7,384 nt of DNA, taken from assembly GCA_900313265.1 (NCBI GenBank), contig OMRN01000061.1, positions 1 through 7,384 of the forward strand, given 5' to 3'. The DNA is from an uncultured Lachnospiraceae bacterium (GTDB taxonomy: Bacteria; Bacillota; Clostridia; Lachnospirales; Lachnospiraceae). Positions 1-5,918 of the stretch are shown here, in pieces. Each line of letters begins with the position of its first letter. Within the stretch, counting starts at the first letter, position 1. Below the pieces are notes generated by a model. It saw only the letters and a list, made by a program, of their open reading frames with translations, had not been told where the DNA came from and made no database searches. The position numbers and the translations under genes are program-made.

Positions 1-810
1 AGTTCGTATTCTTCGATTTCCGTCATCGACTGCCTTAACAAGAAGGTCGTTTATGATTATCCGGGAGACGGAAATCGTATCCTTTCGTGCTGCATTTCTT
101 CCGATTCAAAAACGGTTATTCTGGAAAAAAACGTGTCGAAAAAAGGAGCGGAAAACATCTGTTATTCTCAAATCTTTTTAGATACGGGTGTAGAAAAACA
201 GCTTTCGGGTGTTCACCCCGGGGATGAATATAAAGTCGTTACCAAATTTTTAGGCGGAAATCCCGGGATGAAAATAAGCGATGACAAAAAATATGCCGCA
301 TTTCTTTGCAATGACAATAAAATCCGGCTGATGAATCTGGAAAAGGATTCTTTATGTGCCGAATTTCCCGTACTGGCGGACGGGGTTATTTATATGGAAT
401 TCATAAAGGGAAGTGAGGTGTTTCTTTATCAGAAGGAAGATTTCACGATTGAGATTTATGATTTAAATGTGAATTCCGTTACCAAAACGCTGAAACCAGC
501 AACGACGATAAGATCCTGTTATTATGATAAAAAAGACGACCTGGTTACCATTGTCTGTTATCCGTATTATTATGAGATGGACGAAGGGGAGATGTTTATC
601 ATAAACGGAGATGATTACGGTGTACTGGCGTATATTAAGGGCGGATATGCCTTTATGCCGGATACGAAAGAAATTTTTGTGGATAATTTCGATTTCGGAT
701 ACTCGGTTTTAATTTACAAAACTTATGAGGAACTGATTGTCGATGCAAAGGAAAGATATCCGGGAGAGGAACTGTCCGAGGAAAAGAAATATCTTTATAA
801 TATCGAGTAA
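1..810 (+). CDS. C-terminal part of a WD40-like beta-propeller protein (5' end outside window)
   Basis: The frame is open from the first base to the TAA at 808-810, giving 269 visible residues. A GTG at 133 is in frame, but the reading frame upstream of it is equally protein-like, so I treat the gene as continuing to the left. The visible part is a series of short beta-rich units with WD40-like cadence, for example ISDDKKYAAF followed by KIRLMNLE near residues 91-114, and EVFLYQ followed by FTIEIYDLN near 139-156. The last ~30 residues (about 237-269) change character to a helical tail, YEELIVDAKERYPGEELSEE, resembling the tails I know from large multidomain WD40 proteins. No membrane segment is visible. 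A scaffold or ligand-sensing role is inferred; the N-terminal effector, if any, lies outside the window. Confidence is high that it is coding and moderate for the propeller fold. Confidence 0.72.
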   Translation, partial: SSYSSISVIDCLNKKVVYDYPGDGNRILSCCISSDSKTVILEKNVSKKGAENICYSQIFLDTGVEKQLSGVHPGDEYKVVTKFLGGNPGMKISDDKKYAAFLCNDNKIRLMNLEKDSLCAEFPVLADGVIYMEFIKGSEVFLYQKEDFTIEIYDLNVNSVTKTLKPATTIRSCYYDKKDDLVTIVCYPYYYEMDEGEMFIINGDDYGVLAYIKGGYAFMPDTKEIFVDNFDFGYSVLIYKTYEELIVDAKERYPGEELSEEKKYLYNIE

Positions 811-870
811 GAGAGTTCCCGTTTAAAGGGAATGATGATCGGAATAAATAAAACGATGTCCGGAGAAAAG

Positions 871-910
871 AGGTGTCAAGAAAAAATACTTGACACCTTT
901 TATGATTTTT
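871..910 (+). terminator. Inverted repeat, possible intrinsic terminator of the WD40-like gene
   Basis: Perfect 10-bp arms AGGTGTCAAG (871-880) and CTTGACACCT (889-898) flank an 8-nt A-rich loop. The right arm runs into TTTTATGATTTTT, an interrupted T-tract. The position, 60 nt after the upstream stop, suits an intrinsic terminator. The stem is not very GC-rich and the T-tract is broken, so termination may be partial. The right arm also contains the -35 box of the ylxM promoter, so the repeat could instead be an operator. Confidence 0.5.
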
Positions 911-918
911 GATAAAGT
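890..918 (+). promoter_or_regulatory. Probable sigma-A-type promoter for ylxM-ffh
   Basis: A perfect TTGACA (890-895) is followed by a 17-nt spacer and TAAAGT (913-918; 4 of 6 matches to TATAAT). Start of transcription would be expected near 924-926, next to the ylxM ATG at 927. An alternative -10, TATGAT at 901-906, matches the hexamer better but has no -35 at usable spacing. It would give a leader of only about 14 nt, still without a Shine-Dalgarno sequence. Confidence 0.65.
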
Positions 919-926
919 AGTCGGGT

Positions 927-1280
927 ATGAAAGAAATTGCCAGAAAAGCATTATTATTCGATTTTTACGGAGAACTTCTGACCGAGCATCAGAAAAAGGT
1001 GTATGAAGATGCCGTAATGAATGATTATTCACTGTCGGAACTGGCGGAAGAATACGGGGTTTCGAGGCAGGGAATACACGATTTGTTAAAACGCTGTGAT
1101 GCGATTTTGGAAGGATACGAAGAAAAACTCGGACTGATTAAACGTTTCGGGGAACTGAAAGAACTGGCAGGCGGAATACGTCAGGATATGGACCGGCTTG
1201 AAGAGTGTGGGTCGGACAAAGAGAAAGAAGAACTGATATCTTCCATGAAGGAAAGAATCGAACAACTGGAAATGCTTTGA
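927..1280 (+). CDS. ylxM: YlxM/p13-like helix-turn-helix protein, putative SRP regulator
   Basis: This 117-residue protein has the recognisable YlxM N-terminus (ALLFDFYGELLTEHQKKVYE) and a sigma-70 region 4-like helix-turn-helix at about residues 34-57 (YSLSELAEEYGVSRQGIHDL). A charged helical, probably coiled-coil tail (about 66-117) follows. The family is encoded next to ffh in Bacillota and is thought to modulate the signal recognition particle pathway; its exact function is not well defined. The ATG at 927 is chosen because it gives the family's normal N-terminus, although no Shine-Dalgarno sequence precedes it (only GTAGTCGGGT). That fits a leaderless or near-leaderless message from the promoter at 890-918. 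ffh begins 16 nt after the stop. Confidence 0.92.
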   Translation: MKEIARKALLFDFYGELLTEHQKKVYEDAVMNDYSLSELAEEYGVSRQGIHDLLKRCDAILEGYEEKLGLIKRFGELKELAGGIRQDMDRLEECGSDKEKEELISSMKERIEQLEML

Positions 1281-1296
1281 AGAAAGATGAGTACCG

Positions 1297-2634
1297 ATGG
1301 CATTTGAAAGCTTAACCGATAAATTACAGAATGTCTTTAAGAAATTAAAGAGCAAAGGCCGGCTGACCGAAGAAGACGTCAAAATTGCCTTAAAAGAAGT
1401 GAAAATGGCACTTTTAGAGGCGGACGTAAACTTCAAGGTTGTAAAGCAGTTTATGAATACCGTACAGGAACGCGCCGTCGGCGAGGAAGTGTTAAACGGT
1501 TTAAATCCCGGTCAGATGGTGATAAAAATCGTTAACGAAGAACTCGTGAATCTGATGGGTTCGGAAACGACGGATATTCAGTATCAGCCCGGCAAATCGA
1601 CAACCGTCATTATGATGTGCGGTCTGCAGGGTGCCGGTAAAACCACCACGACGGCCAAACTGGCAGCCAAAATGACAAAGAAGGGAAAGAAACCCCTGCT
1701 CGTTGCCTGCGACGTATATCGTCCGGCCGCTATCGAACAGTTACGTGTAAATGCCGAGAAGGTGAATGTGGACTTTTTCTCCATGGGAGATTCCCATTCC
1801 CCGGTAAATATAGCAAAAGCCGCCATCGAACATGCATCGAAAAACGGACACAATGTGGTAATCCTTGATACCGCCGGACGTCTTCACATCGATGAAGAGA
1901 TGATGGAAGAGTTAAAGAAAATAAAGAAAAACGTCGAAGTGCATCAGACCCTTTTGGTTGTGGATGCCATGACCGGTCAGGATGCCGTTAATGTGGCAAG
2001 TTCCTTTAACGAACAGATTGGAATCGACGGAATCATCTTAACCAAGATGGACGGTGATGCCAGAGGCGGTGCGGCACTTTCCGTTAAAGCCGTAACCGGA
2101 AAACCGATTCTCTATGTCGGCATGGGAGAGAAACTGGCGGATTTGGAGCAGTTTTATCCGGACCGTATGGCCAATCGTATTCTCGGGATGGGCGATGTTC
2201 TTTCCTTAATCGAGAAGGCGCAGGAAAGCATTGATATCGACGAAGAGAAAGAACGTGAAATGGCTTCCAAGATGAAGAAAGGGAAGTTTGATTTCAACGA
2301 CTATCTCGACAGCATGAAACAGATGAGAAAAATGGGCGGTCTTTCGGCAATCCTTGGAATGATGCCCGGCATGGGGATTTCCCGTGACGAACTTGAAGGA
2401 GCCATTGATGAAAAACAGCTGGCACATTTGGAAGCCATTGTGCTTTCGATGACACCGGAGGAGAGATCCAATCCGAAGATTTTAAATCCGCGAAGAAAAC
2501 ATCGTATTGCAAAGGGCGCCGGAGTGGATATTTCCGAAGTCAATCGTTTTATCAAACAGTTCGAGCAGATGCAGAAAATGATGAAACAGATGCCCGGAAT
2601 GATGAAACACAACAAAAGAAGGATGCGTTTTTAA
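1297..2634 (+). CDS. ffh: Signal recognition particle protein Ffh (SRP54 GTPase)
   Basis: Ffh binds 4.5S/6S SRP RNA and signal sequences of nascent membrane and secreted proteins, then docks with FtsY in a GTP-dependent way at the membrane. The 445 residues match the usual length. Visible parts in order: N helical bundle (1-~90); G domain with P-loop GLQGAGKT (109-116), DVYRPAA (139-145), DTAGR (191-195) and TKMDGDARGG (249-258); closing helix around ADLEQFYPDRM (281-291); methionine-rich M domain (~325-445). In the M domain, MTPEER (385-390) and NPRRKHRIAKGAG (397-409) form the SRP RNA-binding segment, and QMQKMMKQMPGMMK is the Met-rich tail. The RNA-binding segment reads RRKHRIAKGAG where the common form is SRxxRIAxGSG, a mild variation. 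A weak ribosome-binding site (AAGATGAG, about 1284-1291) precedes the ATG. It is probably cotranscribed with ylxM. Confidence 0.98.
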   Translation: MAFESLTDKLQNVFKKLKSKGRLTEEDVKIALKEVKMALLEADVNFKVVKQFMNTVQERAVGEEVLNGLNPGQMVIKIVNEELVNLMGSETTDIQYQPGKSTTVIMMCGLQGAGKTTTTAKLAAKMTKKGKKPLLVACDVYRPAAIEQLRVNAEKVNVDFFSMGDSHSPVNIAKAAIEHASKNGHNVVILDTAGRLHIDEEMMEELKKIKKNVEVHQTLLVVDAMTGQDAVNVASSFNEQIGIDGIILTKMDGDARGGAALSVKAVTGKPILYVGMGEKLADLEQFYPDRMANRILGMGDVLSLIEKAQESIDIDEEKEREMASKMKKGKFDFNDYLDSMKQMRKMGGLSAILGMMPGMGISRDELEGAIDEKQLAHLEAIVLSMTPEERSNPKILNPRRKHRIAKGAGVDISEVNRFIKQFEQMQKMMKQMPGMMKHNKRRMRF

Positions 2635-2744
2635 TTCCCGCATCGTTCTGTTTGAAGGATAGTTATCTGAAAAAATGTTTTCTTTTTAAACGAGGAAAAA
2701 GAGAGCAGTTTCTCGGACGATTATAGATTAGTTTACAAATACTA

Positions 2745-2756
2745 TTTTACGTAAAA
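2745..2756. other. Perfect 12-bp palindrome in the rpsP leader
   Basis: TTTTACGTAAAA is its own reverse complement and lies in the 144-nt gap between ffh and rpsP, 22 nt before the rpsP ATG and just upstream of its ribosome-binding site. It could be a protein-binding site, or chance in an AT-rich stretch. The gap otherwise shows no convincing terminator or promoter. Confidence 0.25.
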
Positions 2757-2764
2757 AAGAAATA

Positions 2765-2771
2765 CGGAGGA
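2765..2771 (+). promoter_or_regulatory. Strong ribosome-binding site of rpsP
   Basis: CGGAGGA lies 7 nt before the ATG at 2779. It is the clearest Shine-Dalgarno sequence in the window together with that of khpA, and it fixes the rpsP start. Confidence 0.85.
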
Positions 2772-2778
2772 AAAAGAA

Positions 2779-3024
2779 ATGGCAGTAAAAATCAGACTTA
2801 GAAGAATGGGCTATAAGAGAAACCCGATTTACAGAATCGTTGTAGCGGATTCCCGCTCTCCCAGAGACGGAAAGTGCATCGAAGAGATCGGAACCTATAA
2901 TCCCAATACCGATCCGAGCGAATTCAAAGTAAACGAAGAACTTGCAAAGAAATGGCTTGCAGCAGGCGCTCAGCCTACCGAAACCGTCGGAAAAATCTTC
3001 AAACTCGCAGGAATCGAGAAATAA
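2779..3024 (+). CDS. rpsP: 30S ribosomal protein S16
   Basis: S16 is a small-subunit protein that binds 16S rRNA in the 5' domain and is needed for 30S assembly. The 81 residues match the usual length, with the typical start [20 protein letters not shown], then [19 protein letters not shown] and a C-terminal part ending in [11 protein letters not shown]. The start is fixed by the ribosome-binding site at 2765-2771. It lies between ffh and khpA, the conserved Bacillota order. The 144-nt upstream gap suggests it is read through from ylxM-ffh or has an additional promoter I cannot identify. Confidence 0.98.
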   Translation: MAVKIRLRRMGYKRNPIYRIVVADSRSPRDGKCIEEIGTYNPNTDPSEFKVNEELAKKWLAAGAQPTETVGKIFKLAGIEK

Positions 3025-3068
3025 TATTTCTGCAGGCAATTTACTTTTTTATTAAGGTGAATGCATTT

Positions 3069-3149
3069 ATGAGAAATATTATGTTAACCGAAAAACCGGA
3101 GGTGGAGAATGAAAGAGCTTGTAGAAGTGATTGCCAAAGCGCTGGTTGA
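3069..3149 (+). other. Possible small upstream ORF (26 codons) overlapping the khpA start
   Basis: A good Shine-Dalgarno-like TAAGGTGA (3053-3060) has no annotated gene behind it. Eight nt further, ATG 3069 opens a 26-codon frame (starting MRNIMLTEKPE) that runs across the khpA start in another frame and stops at 3147-3149. A 3-codon frame (ATG 3061, TGA 3070-3072) overlaps that ATG as ATGA. This may be a leader peptide that affects khpA translation, or coincidence. The peptide resembles nothing I recognise. Confidence 0.25.
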
Positions 3150-3339
3150 CCATCCCGAAGAAGTTGTGGTTACCGAAAGAGAAGAGGGCAGAAAGACCAA
3201 AATCGAACTTCATGTAGCCCCTTCCGATATGGGAAAGGTAATCGGAAAACAGGGACGTATCGCGAAGGCAATTCGTACGGTTGTAAAAGCAGCATCCTCA
3301 AAAGAAGATGATTTTGTGGATGTAGATATCGTAGACTGA
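3109..3339 (+). CDS. khpA: KhpA, KH-domain RNA-binding protein (YlqC family)
   Basis: This 76-residue single type II KH-domain protein carries the RNA-binding GxxG loop as GKVIGKQGRIAKAIRT, with GKQG at residues 46-49. The preceding strand is KIELHVAP and the end is the acidic DVDIVD. In Bacillota the family acts with KhpB (Jag/EloR) as a small-RNA/mRNA-binding pair linked to cell elongation and division; that pairing is known of the family and not shown here. The start is set by GGAGGTGG (3098-3105). It follows rpsP by 84 nt and closes the first transcription unit, with a terminator directly after its stop. Confidence 0.95.
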   Translation: MKELVEVIAKALVDHPEEVVVTEREEGRKTKIELHVAPSDMGKVIGKQGRIAKAIRTVVKAASSKEDDFVDVDIVD

Positions 3340-3345
3340 TTCAAT

Positions 3346-3385
3346 CGGCAGTGTAAAGATTTTTCTTTATACTGCCGTTTTTCTT
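3346..3385 (+). terminator. Strong rho-independent terminator after khpA
   Basis: A 13-bp stem (3346-3358 CGGCAGTGTAAAG with 3365-3377 CTTTATACTGCCG, one G-U pair) with a 6-nt loop is followed directly by TTTTTCTT. It lies 6 nt after the khpA stop and separates ylxM-ffh-rpsP-khpA from the genes downstream. Confidence 0.9.
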
Positions 3386-3394
3386 AAAAAATGC

Positions 3395-3423
3395 TTAAAA
3401 GATTGAAGTAAATCTGCTAAAAT
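3395..3423 (+). promoter_or_regulatory. Promoter with extended -10 for the hydrolase-like gene and rimM
   Basis: TTAAAA (3395-3400) lies 17 nt before TAAAAT (3418-3423; 5 of 6 matches), and TGC immediately before it forms an extended -10. It sits 10 nt after the terminator's T-tract and would start a message near 3430 with a leader of about 60 nt. Confidence 0.6.
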
Positions 3424-3448
3424 AGAATGGATATTTTATGAAACCACG

Positions 3449-3478
3449 GCCGGTTACGATTCATCCTTTTAAACCGGC
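3449..3478 (+). other. Hairpin in the leader of the hydrolase-like gene
   Basis: GCCGGTT (3449-3455) and AACCGGC (3472-3478) can pair as a perfect 7-bp stem around a 16-nt loop. The stem ends 1 nt before the likely ribosome-binding site GGGTGAG (3480-3486), so it may affect ribosome access. There is no T-tract, so it is not a terminator. Confidence 0.4.
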
Positions 3479-3489
3479 AGGGTGAGCGC

Positions 3490-5298
3490 ATGATGAATAG
3501 AAACAGAAGAATAAAGGATTTTAAGGTGAAGAAACCATCGGCCCGGACGGCATTCGGAATGATACTGAAGAACGGACGCAGACCGGTTCTGGTTTTGTGT
3601 GCTTTTTTGTGCATTTTTCTTGCCGCTTTTTTGCCGCTTTTTGTAAAGGCGGATGAAGAATCATTTTTCGATTCGGCTGATGATTCCGTGGTATTCTATA
3701 ATAACGGTGAGGCGGAACTTACAGTAAAAGAAGATGCCATCCGAAACTGGGGCAGTATGTCCACTCTCCTTATCTGGATTGGTATCATGCAGTTAAAAGA
3801 ACAGGGTCTGATTGATTTTGATGAAGCGGTTTCGACCTATCTTCCTCAGGAGTTTAATGATGCGGCGGATTTTCCGTATTCATTTACTGTGCTTGATTTG
3901 ATGAATCAGTCGGCCGGCTTTGAGGTCGGAACCGACGGACGGTTTCTTCTTACGGATGAAACCATTGATTCCTTATATGTCGTATTGAAATCCACGATAC
4001 CGGATCAGATTAACGAACCGGGTCAGTTTATTGCTTTTTCCGACTGGGGATGTCTTTTATGTGCTTATCTGATTGAAGCCAGAACGGGACTCAGCTATGT
4101 GGAATATGTGCATGAAAACATTTTAGATCCTCTTCAAATGACGGAAACATCGGTGGCTTACGATTACTCCGATAATCCCGATATTGCGGCAGCTGACGGT
4201 CTTCCGACAGTCCGCTCTGCATATTTTCCCGTATATTCCGCAAGGGGAAGCATGAAGGACATGACGAAGCTTTTCCGGGATCTCACCGGTAAAAAAAGTG
4301 TTTTGCTTACAGAGGAAACACGGAATGAATTCTTTTCGTGTTCGAGATGTTACCGGGATTTATCGGATTCGAGAATTGCACACGGTCTGGCTTATTATTA
4401 TGAATATGAGAAACCGGTTTACGGCCTCAGAGGACATTCCTATATGGGAAGTCAGGAATTTTATATATCCGAAGACCGCTGTCAGTTTTATATTCGCTTA
4501 AATGATAACAACAGCAAAACTTTTCCGGTGATGGACGATGGCGAAAATTCACCGCGCAGTTTCTTTGGAAGCAGGGAAAAGAAGGACGGTCCCTTCAGAA
4601 ATAAGATTTCCGGTATGGAAGGCCTTTATGTGAAGGCGGATATGCCTTCAAGAGGCATGGCACGCATCCTGTCCTTTATTGATACCTATAAATTTTCCGC
4701 GATTGATGATGTTTCGCTTTCTTTATCGTTATCCGGATCGGAACCTGCGATTATTCAGATTTCGGAAACCGGTTTTATGACTTCCGGCGGTGAAATCGGA
4801 TATTTCACGGGTGAAAATACGAAAAATGCAATGATTGAATATCCCACGCAGGATATGATTAAGTATTCCGTCCCGTTGCAGATGTTGCAGAAATTTGCAT
4901 TCTTTCTGTATGAGGCGGGTATTCTTTACAGTTTTAATGCGCTTGTGATTGCATTTTTCATTTTTCTGTTCCGCAAAATTACCGGACGAAAACACAATTC
5001 GTATAAATTCCGGAAATACCATTTTATCCAGTGTGCATGCTTTCTATGCCATGGCGTGTTCTTTCATATTATGGCATTTGCCTATTTAAGCGGATTTAAT
5101 GTAAGTATTATCAATTCCGCTTCGCTTATGTATTATTTCAGCATCATCATTTCGTTCGTATATCTTCTGTTTTTCGGGAAAACGGGATTTAAGGAGGAAT
5201 GCGGAAAATTTGAAAAAACGCTTTATTTTATTACGGGATTTCTGGCCGTTGTACTGATCATATTTAATTTCGCATTCGGACTGGTACTTCGGAGTTAG
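3490..5298 (+). CDS. Membrane-anchored serine beta-lactamase-like protein with degenerate active site (probable pseudoenzyme)
   Basis: The 602 residues show a basic N-terminus, one membrane segment (~32-53), an extracytoplasmic region (~54-465) and four C-terminal membrane segments (~477-496, 512-534, 540-563, 577-599). The outer region matches the beta-lactamase/D-Ala-D-Ala carboxypeptidase-like family (PF00144): IMQLKEQGLIDFDEAVSTYL (99-118), LDLMNQSAGF (135-144), ILDPLQMTETS (211-221) and YSARGSMKDMTKLF (249-262). The catalytic motifs are altered. SxxK reads S89-M-S-T92 (no Lys), YxN reads F183-S-D185 (no Tyr), and HxG reads H316-S-Y318 (no Gly). The segment before SxxK is also short, with the usual first strands apparently lost. 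I infer a non-catalytic envelope protein, perhaps ligand-binding. The frame is intact, which argues against simple decay. ATG 3490 is preferred (ribosome-binding site GGGTGAG); ATG 3493 is possible. rimM follows 9 nt later. Confidence 0.82.
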   Translation: MMNRNRRIKDFKVKKPSARTAFGMILKNGRRPVLVLCAFLCIFLAAFLPLFVKADEESFFDSADDSVVFYNNGEAELTVKEDAIRNWGSMSTLLIWIGIMQLKEQGLIDFDEAVSTYLPQEFNDAADFPYSFTVLDLMNQSAGFEVGTDGRFLLTDETIDSLYVVLKSTIPDQINEPGQFIAFSDWGCLLCAYLIEARTGLSYVEYVHENILDPLQMTETSVAYDYSDNPDIAAADGLPTVRSAYFPVYSARGSMKDMTKLFRDLTGKKSVLLTEETRNEFFSCSRCYRDLSDSRIAHGLAYYYEYEKPVYGLRGHSYMGSQEFYISEDRCQFYIRLNDNNSKTFPVMDDGENSPRSFFGSREKKDGPFRNKISGMEGLYVKADMPSRGMARILSFIDTYKFSAIDDVSLSLSLSGSEPAIIQISETGFMTSGGEIGYFTGENTKNAMIEYPTQDMIKYSVPLQMLQKFAFFLYEAGILYSFNALVIAFFIFLFRKITGRKHNSYKFRKYHFIQCACFLCHGVFFHIMAFAYLSGFNVSIINSASLMYYFSIIISFVYLLFFGKTGFKEECGKFEKTLYFITGFLAVVLIIFNFAFGLVLRS

Positions 5299-5307
5299 GA
5301 TAAAAGG

Positions 5308-5817
5308 ATGGAAGAGTATTTAATCATCGGTTCGGTTACCGCACCGTTCGGCGTCCGGGGAGAAGTGAAGGTATTTCCCCATACGGATGATGTGAGCCGC
5401 TTTAAAAAACTGAAAGAAGTATTTCTGGATACCGGAAAAGAAAAACTTTCGCTGCATCCGGAAAGTGTCAAATATTCGAAACAGTTCGTTATTATCAAAT
5501 TTCGCGAATTTTCGAATCCGAATGAGGTGGAAGGCCTTCGGGGAAAAAATCTTTTGGTGGACCGGGCACATGCGGTAAAATTACAGAAAGACGAATACTT
5601 TATAACGGATTTAATCGGACTTGATGTCTTGCGCGAAGACGGAAGCTGTCTCGGAGTTTTAAAGGATGTCATGCAAACCGGTGCCAATGACGTATATATT
5701 GTTTTAAAAGAGGATCAGACGGAAATACTTCTTCCGGCCATTAAAGAATGCATTCTGGATGTGGATATGACGAATCGTGTAATGAAAGTATTTGTTATGC
5801 CGGGACTTGAATCATAA
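5308..5817 (+). CDS. rimM: Ribosome maturation factor RimM
   Basis: RimM binds S19 and helps maturation of the 30S head domain. The 169 residues match the family. The N-terminal RimM domain has IGSVTAPFGVRGEVKVFPHT (7-26) and the LRGKNLLVD strand. The C-terminal PRC-barrel has DEYFITDLIGLDVL, TGANDVYIV, ILLPAIKE and a final MPGLES. The start ATG 5308 lies 9 nt after the previous stop. AGGA (5297-5300), which overlaps that stop codon, gives a modest ribosome-binding site at 7 nt, suggesting translational coupling to the hydrolase-like gene. Its usual neighbour khpA is displaced by about 1.97 kb. Confidence 0.97.
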   Translation: MEEYLIIGSVTAPFGVRGEVKVFPHTDDVSRFKKLKEVFLDTGKEKLSLHPESVKYSKQFVIIKFREFSNPNEVEGLRGKNLLVDRAHAVKLQKDEYFITDLIGLDVLREDGSCLGVLKDVMQTGANDVYIVLKEDQTEILLPAIKECILDVDMTNRVMKVFVMPGLES

Positions 5818-5863
5818 TTCGTTTTCATATCTACACGATTGGCTTATGATTTTTTGACTCAGA

Positions 5864-5872
5864 TGTTATATT
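5864..5872 (+). promoter_or_regulatory. Possible extended -10 promoter upstream of trmD
   Basis: TGT followed by TATATT (5867-5872; 5 of 6 matches) forms an extended -10 in the 101-nt gap after rimM. The -35 at matching spacing is poor (TTATGA, 5844-5849). A start near 5879 would place the hairpin at 5888-5903 close to the 5' end of the message. Weak evidence. Confidence 0.3.
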
Positions 5873-5887
5873 GTTATTTCGCATTGT

Positions 5888-5903
5888 GTCCGGACATCCG
5901 GAC
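5888..5903 (+). other. GC-rich hairpin 15 nt before the trmD start
   Basis: GTCCGG (5888-5893) and CCGGAC (5898-5903) pair perfectly around a 4-nt loop, ACAT. Only A-rich sequence (CTGAAAAGAAAAAG) separates it from the ATG, with no T-tract, so it is not a terminator. It may shape ribosome access or protect the message. Confidence 0.45.
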
Positions 5904-5918
5904 TCTGAAAAGAAAAAG

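Noticed and set aside
133..135. GTG as the true start of the first gene
   Set aside because: The frame is open and propeller-like upstream to base 1, and no ribosome-binding site is positioned for this codon.
816..832. Short hairpin TTCCC...GGGAA just after the WD40-like gene as a terminator
   Set aside because: The stem is only 5 bp and there is no following T-run; the repeat at 871-898 is the better candidate.
851..879. Leftward promoter using the TTGACA present on the minus strand in the left arm of the repeat
   Set aside because: At 17-nt spacing the -10 would read TCGTTT, a poor match, and no minus-strand gene is credible to the left.
823..1032. Minus-strand ORF opposite the ylxM promoter
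   Set aside because: It overlaps the promoter and ylxM, lacks recognisable features and is a shadow frame.
2635..2700. Intrinsic terminator between ffh and rpsP
   Set aside because: Only very short stems occur (for example GAGA/TCTC) and none is followed by a T-tract; read-through is more likely.
3490..5298. Active beta-lactamase or DD-peptidase conferring drug resistance
   Set aside because: The catalytic Lys and Tyr positions are Thr92 and Phe183, so the expected chemistry is not supported.
5871..5918. TTG start giving TrmD 16 extra N-terminal residues
   Set aside because: The canonical TrmD N-terminus begins at ATG 5919, and the extension would be encoded by the hairpin region and resembles nothing in the family.
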